Below, in pieces: positions 21,142 through 33,060 of a stretch of 64,000 nt of DNA; position 1 is the first letter of the stretch; every line of letters starts with the position of its first letter. Source of the stretch: Hyposmocoma kahamanoa (Eukaryota; Arthropoda; Insecta; Lepidoptera; Cosmopterigidae); NCBI RefSeq assembly GCF_003589595.1, contig NW_020654080.1, positions 5,353,755 through 5,417,754 on the forward strand, read 5' to 3'. A model generated the notes under the pieces. That model ran no database searches and was not told the DNA's origin. It saw only the letters and a list, made by a program, of their open reading frames with translations. The position numbers and the translations under genes were made by a program.

Positions 21142-21537
21142 ATCTTACAATAAAAATGTAAATAGTAAACAAAATCACATACTCTGAACTGAATAATTTA
21201 TAAATGTTATATTTGATATGATAACGTTTTCTAAGTCCCGTGTTTTATTGCGGTCGAATGCCAGTTTTATTAGATATTTCTAGTTCAAACCGATACAAAA
21301 TATATTAGGGTTGTTTTTTTTTCAAGTCTTTTGTTTATGTCCTTTTGATCATTGTTGAACATGTCAGCCCCATTACAAAAACAATACATGCAAAAAACAC
21401 TTTATGGAATCCAAATAAACAAATGAAAATACTACCTAATCAAACATGTATACAAAATCTTTGTGGCACTACTGGTTAGCTCATCAAAAAAAAGTACCAA
21501 AACCAACTTGTGTAGACCACGGAAGAAAAACTAGAGA

Positions 21538-21662
21538 CATAAGTTGACAAGTCCCATGTGCTTGTAATTTCGCGTTATTGCTTGGCGGCAGAAAAAGGTA
21601 AGGTGGTGGTAGTACTTCTCTGGACGAAGTCATCTTTACAAGTAGCTCTCTACTGCTACTAA
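21538..21662 (-). repeat. Repeat A, partial
   Basis: GACATAAGTTGACAAGTCCC, GCTTGGCGGCAGAAA and CTCTACTGCTACT are present; the far half and the central segment are missing. Confidence 0.65.
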
Positions 21663-22690
21663 TTACACACACTGCGCAATTTGTAGAATTCACCCTCTTT
21701 ATCAAATACAAACTAAGTATGTTGAAAAAGGATTATCGATTGTTTATCTGACATCGGTTTGGTCACTCGTTGGTATTGTCGGGACTTAGATAAAGGTCGC
21801 GTTTATTGTGTTGCTTGTTTTTGCCGGATGAAAATAGTTATTGTGAAAGAAAATTGCTTCGAATATTGGAACGAAATTTTGTTAGGCCATTTGCTATTAT
21901 TTTTATGCGTATGACCTGTTGCTAGTTCAATACAACCGAATGGAACAAATCAAAATATAAAATTAATTGATATTGTGTAAGACAGTAAAAAAATCAACGT
22001 TAAAAAGTGTCTATTTATATAAAGAACTTGAAATGTTCTTAATAGAAAAACGAGAAGAAACATAGCAAATGATTTCTGATGTATTGTATTAAAACATTCA
22101 GAACTGGCAAAAAAATATATCTAAGGTTATAGATTTTAGAATAGGTTAATAGAAAGAGATAAAGCATAATTTCGCCGTGTCGACCGGTGGTACACCACGC
22201 CACAATACATTTTTTCGTTGATGGGGCGATGATGTACCACCACCGGTGGTACATCATCTTTGAGAATCTTTCCCGCTGGACAGCGAACAATGATAATTTT
22301 GTTCCCAGTCTGAACGTGTTAAAAAACCTCGATTAGGTTTTATTGAATATTTTGATGTTTTTCCTGTCAGATCGAATAAATTTTTCTTTGTGTCCGATCT
22401 TTGTATTCATAAACATAAAAAAAACCCGATACAAGACAGTGAACTCCAAAAAGTTAATAAAGTCACCATTTGTAACCTAACAACTTGTGTAGACCGATTT
22501 AGTGAGTCCTAATATGATAGTTCCATTGTTGGTAGTTGAGGAGACGACGTTCCAGGCTGTAGACTTTTTCAAATATACCCACGTTTTAGTCCCCATAAAT
22601 TCCGTAGTCACGTCATCAGTTGTTTATAATTAAAGCAAACCGCCCTATTCCGATCTACTGTCACAGAAGTTATTTACATAATTAATCTGA
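21663..22690. other. No gene seen; contains a 14-bp perfect hairpin
   Basis: AT-rich. GATGATGTACCACC (22228-22241) and GGTGGTACATCATC (22245-22258) form a perfect stem with a 3-nt loop, close to another GGTGGTACACCAC word at 22187. The minus frame at 22039-22290 has no domain. Confidence 0.5.
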
Positions 22691-22697
22691 ACATTTA

Positions 22698-22809
22698 CTG
22701 TCGCCGTGGTCGAGTGGTTACCATGCTGGTCTACCACACAGATGATCCCGAGAACCCGGGAAGGTTTGGGTGTGATTTTGGTCTCTCTCTCTCTCTCTCT
22801 CTCTCTCTC
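22698..22809 (+). repeat. tRNA-like SINE head with (CT)n
   Basis: GCCGTGGTCGAGTGGTTACC resembles a tRNA D-arm and box A. The box B part (GATCCCGAGAACCCGGGAAG) is degraded. A pure CT run of about 30 bases follows. Confidence 0.55.
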
Positions 22810-22849
22810 GCGTTATTAATTGCACATTTTGATGCAAATAAATCATTAA

Positions 22850-23025
22850 TTTCATAGATTTCTCACAGATAGCAACGGTCTACTGGTTCGTTCCAAAGGT
22901 CAGTTGGGAGAGTGTCAGCCACGTTATGGTGAAGGCGTTGGTTTGAGTCCAGCCCGGTCATAGGAATTTTTCTTTGTGTTCGGTCTTTGTATGTTAATAG
23001 TTATAACAAACTACTGGAGAAATCA
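22850..23025 (+). repeat. SINE C, diverged
   Basis: TTTCATAGATTTCTCACAGA, GGTCAGTTGGGAGAGTGTCA, AGTCCAGCCCGGTCATAGGA, TGTTCGGTCTTTGT and AACAAACTACTGGAGAAAT occur in C order. Confidence 0.65.
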
Positions 23026-23089
23026 CAAATTAATATCATTATCTATAGTAACAACATCGTCTTTAACAACATCAACTTTTTTAATAGAC

Positions 23090-23332
23090 CAAATAACGGG
23101 ATGAACAAGTCACCTGGTGGCAAGTGACACACCTGTTCATAACAGATACAGTATAACTCAGTTCTTTAAATCACAAAGACCTGAGGGGCACAGCTACTGC
23201 GCCTTTTCCTTTACCCTTCATAACAAGAACGCAATAATGCTCATATTACTGCTTGGCGGCAGAAATAGGTAAGGTGGTAAGTAAGGCAGTACTTCCCTGG
23301 ACGAACTCTTTCGCAACTCTACTGCTACTAAA
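23090..23332 (-). repeat. Repeat A, near full length with a central deletion
   Basis: The usual landmarks run from AACGGGATGAACAAGTCACC to CTCTACTGCTACT. The TTGACAAGT segment is missing, and GGTAAG is locally duplicated in GGTAAGGTGGTAAGTAAGGC. Confidence 0.7.
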
Positions 23333-24104
23333 ACTTAATATTGAAGATAAATCATTTTCCTAAAGAACATTACTTACGTCTATGGGCAAACAGTCAGTTG
23401 GTTCATTTGGAAGAAAGTGATAATCAACATACCTACATTTGTTCCTACAGACTATCTAAGAATAATTCGCGATTTAAATTCGGAAAACAGTTGCAATTTC
23501 CAATGAGTAGCAACCACGAAAACCTAAAAAAATCAATACCAAATAAGTATTCCCTCTTTCTTCCTTTTTCAGTGATTCTTCTTTTAATTTGAACGACTAC
23601 TAATTTAAAGTTCTCCAATTCTCAGAATCTGTAATCGTTACAGCTTCGTCAAATAAAGTTTTTATGAATATTCAATAAAGTAATTCCATTATGAATAATG
23701 TAATTTATAATAATTTTGTATCAAGGAATGCTGAAGTTTTCAACAGAATATGGAACGAGTGAATGTTTTGAGGTTAAAGGATGAAATTGCTGCTATTAAG
23801 TTTTAGCCACGTTGAAATGAAATAAAGTGAATAATGACGAGTGGCGAGCTATTGTTGAAGCCGATCCATTGTAAACTGCGGAAGAATTCATGATTTGCTA
23901 TAACTGTACTCACAGTACTAATCCATTTATGCTATGAATAAGATTGATATTAGAATCCTGGCTTTAGAATAAGACTTGATTATACAGAAGGCTTGAAGAT
24001 ACCCTAAGATAAGAAGTAGATAGAAGATACCTCGCAATTATATTGGGTCCTTTACAAGTAATAGCTGACTAACACGGTAAAGTCATTAACAAGTTATGTC
24101 GAAT
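23333..24104. other. No gene seen
   Basis: AT-rich. The 83-codon frame at 23341 has no recognisable domain and biased AT-rich composition. Confidence 0.5.
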
Positions 24105-24812
24105 ATTTTTTAATACAGTTGCTCAAAACGTGGTATTTTTCGCACTACAAATCGTGCCGAAAGTTGGAATTTTCGCACTAGTGCTTTTTACCTTTCCTTT
24201 TTTTTTTAATTTACTGTTGTTTCAAATCTTAAGCACAGAACTAAAGAAGTTGTATATTTATTTAATATTTATGTGCTTTGTGACGTAAGTCATTCGTCAT
24301 TAAAACTTATATTTATTTACAAATACTATATAATGAACGTGTCGAGTGGAGGTCTCTGCCTACCCCTGAATGGGTGACAGGCGAGATTTTTATGTATATA
24401 TTTGTTTTATGTATTACAGATAAATTGTATCTCACTACCGTGCACGGGTTCCTAAAGAAGTTTAAACAAAAGTACCAGGACTTCATAGTAAGAAAAGTGG
24501 TTACAGACCGATATTACAGAAAATAAACAAAAACAGCACGTTAGAACTAGCTTTTAACTAATGGTTGCAGTGGTTGTATTTCATTATTTTAATTTACTAG
24601 CAGAAAATGAGTTTTTTTTAAATACTGTTTTATTTTACTTTCAATGTAGTTTTTTCGCAAATGTATTAAAAAACGTCGTTTGATACACGTGCGGATTTGT
24701 CATTTTCACTTGTCTCGCGTCTTGACCCTCGCCTCTGGCTCGGGCCAAGAAGCCTCGAGACTCGTGAATAATGACTAACTTTCCGCACTTATATCAAAAA
24801 TAACTATTTCAC
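24105..24812 (+). repeat. Element G, uninterrupted copy
   Basis: Runs from GCTCAAAACGTGGTATTTTT and ATCGTGCCGAAAGTTGG through TGTGACGTAAGTCATTCG to CTTTCCGCACTTATATC. The ends are weakly inverted around the GTGC(C/G)GAAAGTT word. It also contains GTCTCTGCCTACCCC near 24350, a fragment of repeat P. Confidence 0.6.
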
Positions 24813-25552
24813 TTCAATGAAATCAACAATTCGTTTCATTAAGCATTAACGTAAATAAAGTATGCATAAACAAAATGCCTACAATACAGGTACTCATTTA
24901 CTTAGTTTAGGCATTGCAACTACACTGTTAGAGTTGGAACTTTTAATTGTATTGCTTTAAGATAATTGTATAATAATTAAGGTTGCTTTTTATTGTTTTG
25001 TCATAGTTTTCTTCTCATTTGTTGTACTCGAATTTACATTAAGTTATAATGAAATAAGTGTATCTATGTTTATTTTTATTTGCGCCTAATTGTTAAAATG
25101 AGTAAAGAGTCTAGAAAAAAGATACCTCATGCATTGTCCGAACTACAACGAGCAATGGGCATTTAAGCTTACACATTTTTAATGGATTGATACAGCGAGA
25201 GCCTGTATCATTTCTTGTGATCAATTATAATGGATTTTTTCTAATAAGCGCAGAGGTTGAACGCCCTGCTTCCTTCCAGCTTTACTCTTCATGTATTGGC
25301 GCTCTTTGTCGCCCTCATGCTCATTTGATTTGGCTTCAACCGAAACCTATTATTACGTAAATTTAGATAGTTAACAATTTAGTACCCCGTTCTCCGTTAT
25401 TCTAGGTACAGTGTGATTGAGCTTCCAATAAAATATCAGAAGTATATTTACAGCATAGCTGCACATTTCGTTTATGTCAGTTTTATTTTCTAAAATATTT
25501 ATTTTTCTTCGAATTATTCTATATAGAACGTCAATTTAATTTTTTTACTTTG
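24813..25552. other. No gene seen
   Basis: AT-rich. Nothing recognised beyond a short GC-richer patch at 25240-25330. Confidence 0.5.
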
Positions 25553-25757
25553 GTAAGTGATAAGATGAAGAAGTCGTGCTTCTAATGGTTAAAAGATACG
25601 CCTACCCGCAATAATTGTAATGCCACTTAGGGCTATAAATCGCAAAGACGTGAGGGGCACACTGCGCCCGTCACCCTGACACACAAAGTTGACAAATCTC
25701 ATGTCTCTGTAGTTTCACCAGCACACTGCTTGGTTGCCACCAAGGAAATAGGTATGG
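25553..25757 (-). repeat. Repeat A, partial
   Basis: AAATCGCAAAGACGTGAGGG and GCACACTGCGCCCGTCACCC are well matched; the GGCGGCAG end is altered to GGTTGCCACC. Confidence 0.6.
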
Positions 25758-26850
25758 TACGGATTAATATAAATTTTAATAAAATTGAAGTTCGAAGAAC
25801 GATGAACACGAAGCGGGACACCAAAGATACAAGTATAGATAGGTAAAGACAAATGTACAAACTAATACTTTGTGCCCGTGAAAATAAAGTGGTTTAACGT
25901 TTAGTATAAATACAAAATACTCCGACCAAAGACAACAAGAAACAATGAATTTGGAAAACAATAAATATGTCATTGTATTGTATAAAGTATCTTCGAGACA
26001 ATATATTTGTGTAGTCTATAGTTAGTTTCTGTTTCGACAATGATGAGGTTATTAAGTCGATTTTCTAATCCTACAATAGCTAGAAATAGTGATATAATAT
26101 AAAGTTTTTACATTCAGGACACGAATATCACAGAAGAAACTAATTAAAATTGGTCACAAGTTGTTATATTTCGACGCATAATAATGGGACACGAAGCTTT
26201 GCGACCAAGATTGTTGAAATGAGAAAAAGGACACAGTATTCACTTATAGGTTATGAAATATTATTTAGGCCTATGAATGTTATCAGCAAAGATTGGAATA
26301 GGTAAAGTATTTACCTAAACCTCAAGTAATACGCGCAGAGTGTACTTTCCTTCGAAATCACGGAACTATTATATAGCATTTTGTTCTATATTTTTAACAG
26401 ATTCGTAATTAATGTGATTAATGATACTACTTAATACTATATAATGATACTTGATAGAACTCAACGCAAATGATATAAAATGGGAATACTAATAAAAACT
26501 TCTGTCCTATGAACTTAAAATGATTACGGCCCTAAAATCGTTCCTTGAGGTAGCCCCAATGAGTAACGTATGTAGTCCGCAAGGTGAGTGTGACCTTGGT
26601 GATTGTGTTCTTACAATAGTGTAGATTTGTGGCGAGGCGCATCAATTGGCTTGTTTAAATCGCAAATCTTTGTGATATACGGCTTAAGGAGCGGCATGCG
26701 TGTTGTATATTTGCTGCGTATTTTGACGGAGACTTCAGTTCGAATATGTAATGTATCAAGTGTGCCTTGACTTTCAGTACCGACACGTAACGACAGCAGT
26801 TGATTTAGAGCTTTTATTGTCATTGGTTTTGAAATTTCAAATTCTTTTTT
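25758..26850. other. No gene seen
   Basis: AT-rich. The minus frames at 25776-25973 and 26611-26823 lack domains and are not supported. Confidence 0.5.
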
Positions 26851-27880
26851 ACGTGTGGCGCACTATAAGTTTCCGGAATGAATAAGAAAAACATACTATA
26901 AATGGTCAAAAATGAATTCATTGTTTCTCAAAATATTCTCCGTTACCGTTAATGCACTTTTTCATACGAATGAACCAATTTTGAAAACATTTATGCCACT
27001 CCTCCGTGACAATATCTGAAACATATTTTTCATACTCTTCAACAGCCTCTTCAGGTGGTTCTTAATTTTTGGAAATAAATAAAAGTCACAAGGTGCTAAG
27101 GTCTGGACTGTACGCGGGATGGCTCATAAGGTCAACGTTGTTCACCTTCAAAAATTCATTTGTCTGTCTAGCCATGTGAGAAGATGATACAGCGTTTACG
27201 GTTATTTTTACGGAGTTTGTCAATAACTTCCGGCAAATAAATGGTCGTGTACCAATCACTATTAACGGTACAACGATTCTCCAAAGCATCAGTAGCCACG
27301 TGTACAGTTTTATTAAAAAAAGAAGCAATCATCCGCTTAGAGGCATTTTGCACTCGCGCCACTTTCATTGGTTTCGGTTCGTCTCGAAAGACCCATACGC
27401 TCGATTGCTGCTTTGTTTTGGGATCGTAACTATAAATCCATGTTTCGTCACCTGTTACTATATGCCAGATCAAATTTGACGCCCCTTCGTTGAATCTGGT
27501 AAGCATGGCATTGCACCAAGTGACGCGATCCATTTTTTGAGCCTCAATCAAATTGTGTGTGATCCACCGAGAGCACAGCTTTTTCACACCCAAATGTTTG
27601 TGTAGTATTGATTGTATTTGACTCATACCTATGCTTAAAGAATATGCCCGAATCTCATGATATGTCACATGCCTATCTATTTTGATCGTACGGCGCACAG
27701 TATCGATGTTTTTGTTGTTCACAGCAGTGGGCGGGTGACCATCACAAAATTCGTCACTGAGATTCACACGATCGCGTTTGAATTCTGCAAACCAGCTATA
27801 AATAGTCCTCTTGCATGGCGCTTCATCGCCAAGAGCAGTTTGAAGCCGAGCGAAGCTGCGCTGAGCTGTTAAGTAACACT
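26851..27880 (-). mobile_element. Broken mariner transposon, copy 1
   Basis: Minus-strand translation gives a mariner transposase over most of its length: VNNKNIDTVRRTIKIDRH (helix-turn-helix region), IVTGDETWIYSYDPKTK carrying the first catalytic Asp, and, in another frame, SHPAYSPDL carrying the third. The second Asp block is missing: compared with the copy at 47450-48646, 19 nt are deleted near 27180, which also shifts the frame. The end at 26851 has a terminal-repeat-like TACGTGTGGCGCACTATAAG. The 5' end stops abruptly at half of a MITE (27883). Mariner enzymes cut and paste DNA at TA sites; this copy is dead. Confidence 0.9.
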
Positions 27881-27882
27881 AA

Positions 27883-27922
27883 GGGTCGTATTCCAGAACT
27901 CTACTCAATGCTCAAGTCAGGA
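27883..27922. mobile_element. Half copy of the 37-bp-TIR MITE
   Basis: GGGTCGTATTCCAGAACTCT followed by ACTCAATGCTCAAGTCAGGA matches one arm of the element at 18441-18614. The matching second arm is absent. It directly follows the truncated mariner. Confidence 0.7.
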
Positions 27923-28212
27923 TCTGGAGAATTTTAGATCCAAAGTTTAATATTCAATGTGTATCATTCGCAAAAACCTACGTACCAATTTATTAACGGT
28001 TAATGATATGTCTTGACTGTCGCACATATTTGAATTTGAAAACTCTTAGGCCAAAAAACTTTTGACATACTCAATTTAGCGTATCGTCTGAAATGTTAAT
28101 CTTTAAAAGTAGAATAGTTCATAAAAGTCATGATTCATGTCATTCAAATCTGTGGTCCTAAGGTACTGATGTTTTTTGTGAGGATCATATACATAATATT
28201 ACATTTCTGAAA

Positions 28213-28345
28213 AAATGGACGGATGACCTAATAAAAGGAGCAGGCAGTAGTTAAATGTGGGCGGAACAAGACGGAACGGTTGGCGTATTCAGGGAGAAGC
28301 TAATAAACATGATAAGCTCATATGGTGATGATAATGACATTTCTG
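28213..28345 (+). pseudogene. LINE 3' relic (C-terminal RT ORF tail)
   Basis: The frame gives KWTDDLIKGAGSS, a stop, then MWAEQDGTV..., the pattern of the last few dozen codons of a common insect LINE polyprotein ([RK]WTDDL followed by A.DR..W). It ends near ATGGTGATGATAATGACA, as LINE tails of this type often do. Very short and inactive. Confidence 0.55.
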
Positions 28346-29520
28346 CTCTAATGGTTGAATTCTCCATCACGTGATGAGAAATTAATAAGAGCCTAGCAAA
28401 ATAGAAGTTTTTGGGCGATTTGATATTTTTTGCGTATGTAAGTTTTTATTTCACATTATTTAGCAAGATTTGTCCCAGTGTTTGATAGCGTCTCTGCTAA
28501 TTCATGGGATTATTCACTAAACTTGTTAAGTTGTTGCTTATTTTGTCACCAACATATTTGCCCAAAAAAATGTTATTCCTACGTCATTAATGATGTTTCA
28601 ACTGTACCGCATTATTATTTCATTTTAATGGCAAATCAACAACACCCTACATTTTAAAGTAGATTTACTGTTAGATCGATCGAAACATATTCTATCAAGT
28701 GACTATTAATGCTTTGATAGCCAACATCCCGATAATCGCCTCAATAGAAACTTGATATTCATGAGAACGTTCTCAAACGTTCCATCGAACATTCTACAGA
28801 CACCGAGATTATTCAGGATTGCTCAATTTGTATTCTGTCCTCGTAGTTTCAAATTATCCGCTGCTTATAAATTACTAAACCTCATTTCAATAAAAAGGAA
28901 TTTGGGGAGAATTTAGTTTACTTATCTGGAGAAACGAACTTTCATTAGTTTGTAGAAAGACGTTGCTGTTTTTTTATAAAATCCTTTGGCGTATTTTCTT
29001 ACTTAAAGGAGGGTAGAACATTTTCAATAAAAATAGTTAAACTATCTCTGAATTAAAAATTTCAGTTTCCGTAGGACGGGATGTAAGTAGTTATTTATTA
29101 TTACATTGAACATTGAAAAAAGTAAAGTTTTGTTGCTTCCGTACACATACAATCAGATTTGTTATTCATATTTTGATCAAAGTTGCAGACAATCCCCCTA
29201 ATTTGGGTGATGATATCAATTTCACATTACTATATTTTTGATATGAAAGGACGGGTCGAATGTAATGATTATAAATAAATTATTCGTAATTTCAAAGTAT
29301 CGTGCGCGTACAGATGATAAGTCTTCCCACGAGTTACAATCAACTATATCTAAATATTTGGTCGCGAGAATCATTTCAAATTAAATATCTCTAATGTAGG
29401 CAACGAAATTACGTTTGAAATCGTCACATCGCTTAAAACTTATTTGATGAATGATTTTTTTATATATATCATCAGCATCACAAACATTTAATAGCTGAAG
29501 GTACACCTTGCATTTGTATC
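28346..29520. other. No gene seen
   Basis: AT-rich, no supported frame or repeat. Confidence 0.5.
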
Positions 29521-29524
29521 ATCT

Positions 29525-29775
29525 ATGTCATCATCAACCCATTTATACATTGGGATGTATAAATGGGTGGATGGGCTGCTGGGCATGGGTCTCCTCTCAG
29601 GCGAGGGTATAGGGCATAGTCCGCCACGCTGGCCCAATGCGGGTTGAGTACTCCAAACGTTTTTCCGAGGGTTGTGAACCTTCTTCACGTGCAGGTTTCA
29701 TCACGATGTTTTCCTTCACTGAAAATTTTACGGTAAATTTGAAATTAAATTTAGTATCATGTACATAATCATTTT
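29525..29775 (-). repeat. SINE I, headless copy
   Basis: Shares GGGCATGGGTCTCCTCTCAG, CACGCTGGCCCAATGCGG and CATCACGATGTTTTCCTTCA with 975-1275. A local inverted duplication CCCATTTATACATTGGGATG-TATAAATGGG lies at its edge (29537-29566). The tRNA-like head is not clear. Confidence 0.65.
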
Positions 29776-30352
29776 AAAAAGATTTCCTTAATCAATGTGG
29801 TATCATTTTAAACTTGAGCTTTGAACTTTATTGTGATACATTTTTAACATTTTCTGAAATTTTATTACAAAAAAACATATACAGTACCCTACAAATTACG
29901 AAATAACTAAGTCCTGAACGTAGGAATCGCAAGTAATTAAACACTAAAAATAAGAGCACCTAAATATTCGCTAAGCGTTATTGAAGGCAGTAATTTGTGT
30001 CGTTATAATTTAAACAAACATTGTGCAACTAATTTGCACTTAACAATGCATGTTGCTTACAGTTTGCCCTTTGGTTAAGTCTAATTGAAGTTAATTTGTC
30101 GACTGAAATGTTTACTCAGTGAATATTGAAAGAATAGATAGAGATTCAGGTCGACGTTTTGTTTATCATACTAGTGTGGTCAAGTCGTGCATTACAAATG
30201 ATATCGAGTAAACAAATGAATTCGGACCCACTGTCTGTGATAGGACTCAGAAACGCTACAGAAAATCGCTACGGTCGGGCAGCACCGTTTGATCGGTACC
30301 GACTGATTAGAATGTTTGTATAAGAAAACTGTACAATTTTGTACAATTTTTT
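29776..30352. other. No gene seen
   Basis: AT-rich spacer. TGTACAATTTTGTACAATTT near 30330 is a short direct repeat. Confidence 0.5.
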
Positions 30353-30756
30353 AACCGACTTTAAAAAAAAGGAGGAGGTTCTCAATTCGACTGTATGTTT
30401 TTTTTGTATGTATGTTACGCGATAACTCCGGTATTTGTGAATCGATTTTGATGACTTCTTTTTTTGTGGGAAAGAGGATATCTCTATAGAGGTCCCATTT
30501 AATTTTGAAGAAAATCATCCACCTCTAAGGGTGGCTGTTCACGCATGAAGATTCATTTTTATAAATAGCGCCTTAAAAGGTGGATGATTTACTTCAAAAT
30601 GAAATGGGACCACTATAGAAGTACCCCTTTTCCAACAAAAAAAGAATCATAAAAATCGGTTCACAAATACCGGAGTTATCGCGTAACATACAAAAAAAAA
30701 GAAAAAAAGAGAACATACAGTCGAATTGAGAACCTCCTCCTTTTTTAAAGTCGGTT
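30353..30756. repeat. Palindrome of two element E halves
   Basis: The left arm from AACCGACTTTAAAAAAAAGG to AATCATCCACCTCT (30353-30527) is mirrored by AGGTGGATGATTTACTTC to AAAGTCGGTT (about 30577-30756). The spacer of about 50 bp holds GTTCACGCATGAAGATTCAT, normally internal to element E. Both arms are the same end of the element. Confidence 0.8.
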
Positions 30757-31275
30757 ACAAATGATTGCTGTGGGTAAAGTACCTATTGAATACAGCTTTT
30801 TTCTTGTAAGATGTCGTGGTAAGTTTGTGTTTTTTTTTGTAACGTGAAAATTTGTAGAAATGTTTTCACATCGTATAGTAAGCTGTGTTTATCCTTGATA
30901 TTGGTGAATATTTATCCAATGTGATTGACTCAACACTTTCGCTGTTATGCGGAATCAACCAAAGCCATTTAATGTTGTATAGACTCTGGCGAGAATTAAA
31001 CAAACAACGACGGAATGGAAAGAAGATCGCTACTATAAACTGTAGTGTGTATGTAAAACGGTGCCGACTGATTGTAACGATTTTTTGTTTGTGGGCTTCG
31101 TACGCCAATTTGACAGTCGCCCATACATAGCTGGCGTCAAACCAGTTCACAATAAGTATGATGGTAATCAAGTTAGTATTAACTGTTAGGTTAGTTCAGT
31201 TTGTGATAAATGACAAACATTTGACGACCTCGGTGCCACAACGGCTCATGTTGTGGGCACTGGATGAGGAGGTCT
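30757..31275. other. No gene supported
   Basis: Overlapping frames on both strands at 30866-31171 are open, but neither has a recognisable domain. A GC-richer word CGGTGCCACAACGGCTCATG lies at 31230. Confidence 0.45.
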
Positions 31276-31570
31276 AAGTAACAGTTCAGTTCCTTGTGAA
31301 GGAGTTCATCCTGGGAAGTACTGCCGCCTTACCTATTTCTGCCGCCAAGCAGTTGTGAACATTACTGTGTTCCGGTTTAGAAGGGTAGGGTGCTGGTGAA
31401 ATTATAGGTACATGGGACTTGTCAGCTTATGTCTCAGGGTGACGGGTGCAGTGCCCATAAGATCTTTGCGATTTAAAGCTCTGAATAGCACTGCAACTGT
31501 TATGGATAGGCGTATCGCTTACCGCCAAACGCATGACTTGTTCGATTCGCCACTTGGGGTTATAAAAAAA
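31276..31570 (+). repeat. Repeat A, near full length
   Basis: From CAGTTCAGTTCCTTGTGAAG to CCACTTGGGGTTATAAAAAA. The frames at 31412 and 31427 are inside it. TCGGGTTCTACTCCCGGTAG just after resembles a tRNA-like box B from another repeat. Confidence 0.75.
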
Positions 31571-32339
31571 GTCTCGGGTTCTACTCCCGGTAGGACCAAT
31601 TTGGGATTTGGGACCAATTCCATTGCTGTGGTACTCATAGTACAGGGTATTTATTCCCTTGTTTGAGACCAGGCAATTGGTTGTCTGGCACATTATTATA
31701 ATTTAATCTTTCTTTAATTTGATTTCTAATAAAATTCTGTTGTTAATGCAATACTTTTCATTCCTAAATTGCTCGAATAAACGATAATTCATATTTTTAG
31801 CATTTACAGAGAGTGTACTTTTTCTCGATTACTGAAGCCGTGGAGCACACTAAACATCATGTACAGACAGATACAATAGGCAACAGATGTTGACTATAAG
31901 CTTTCTGGATTTACACAATAAGGGACTCGTATATTTAGATAACATGACATCTTGTAACATGTGGGCTTTTGGGTTGAACTGTACAATGATGTTGTAAGTT
32001 TAGGATATGTTTGTTTATTGCCAAGTATAATTTACGGCATTGTACGTGTACTTATCGAAACTATTCTATAAAAACATTTTACACAAATAATTTTAACTAA
32101 TGCATGTTTAGATTTTTCTTTCCCCCGATGCAAAAAGAAGGGAAAACTTATAGTTTGAGCCTTTGTATCTGTTTGTCTGTCAATTGATTGGTCTCAAATC
32201 GGTTCTTTTTTTGTTTAAAGATCTTCAGTTCTTTTCCTAGTTCGTATAGGGATCTCATAAGATGAAGATTTATTTTATTTCCCCCTGTCCAATCGATTTG
32301 AAATTTGTCTGTTATATAATGTAAATTCGATGACATTAT
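31571..32339. other. No gene seen
   Basis: AT-rich. Nothing recognised. Confidence 0.5.
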
Positions 32340-32470
32340 ACGGCCTTCGTGGTCGAGCGGCATGCATACCGGTTTTCATGGTGTCGCCATCTCTTAGGTC
32401 CCGGGTCAATGTAGAAAACTAACTTTTTTACATTATCTCAAGTCTGGGTGTCCGTGATCGTTGTTTTTGA
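32340..32470 (+). repeat. SINE D, damaged
   Basis: ACGGCCTTCGTGGTCGAGCG, ACCGGTTTTCATGGTGTCGC and AAAACTAACTTTTTTACATT occur in D order. The box B stretch after GTCCCGGGTC is deleted. Confidence 0.65.
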
Positions 32471-32640
32471 TCGTTGTTGCTTGGCCAGATATATTATAAT
32501 ACGTTTTAATCTTATTTATATCATAGGAATCTAAACATTATTTCATTAAGATAATATACAGGTAAGGTAAAAAAGACAATACAAGCTTAAATACTAGAAA
32601 GGAAAACTAGGATTTATAAATTATATGAATAAAATTGGGT

Positions 32641-33060
32641 CGTCACGGCAAGGTGGTCAAGATGCTGGCAGCGTTTGTATTGTCATGCTAATGCGTTGGG
32701 CAAGGTAGCCGGCCCTTGAGTTTCCTAGGCAGTCTATTAATTTTTTCGATAAAATTTTGTAGATATGAAGGGCACTGGGACCCCACGGGTCAAGGGTTTC
32801 GACTCCAAAGGCTGTAAATAGGTAGGCGGACCCGTTACTTACTATGATTCTTAGACTTGAATCCACGTCCATGCTGCACCGTAGCATTGCTCTAACCATC
32901 TGAGCCACGGGTCCAGTTACCGAGTCGTCGAAATTCTGTTATATGAATTTGTTATAGATCTTTGTAATGGCTTTCGGCATTCGGCGCCGCTAGTGACATC
33001 TAGTGAGAGATTTATGAATAATTTTCTCACCGCAGCGTGTGTTCGATCTTTGTATTGAAA
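32641..33060 (-). repeat. Compound tRNA-like SINE region
   Basis: On the minus strand CCCGTGGCTCAGATGGTTAG and ACGTGGATTCAAGTCTAAG resemble a tRNA-derived head related to the copy at 39390-39545. It is joined to further pieces, including GTGTGTTCGATCTTTGTATT at the right. Boundaries are unclear. Confidence 0.5.

Noticed and set aside
22779..22809. Functional CT-rich promoter element
   Set aside because: A plain CT microsatellite next to a decayed SINE head, with no gene nearby.
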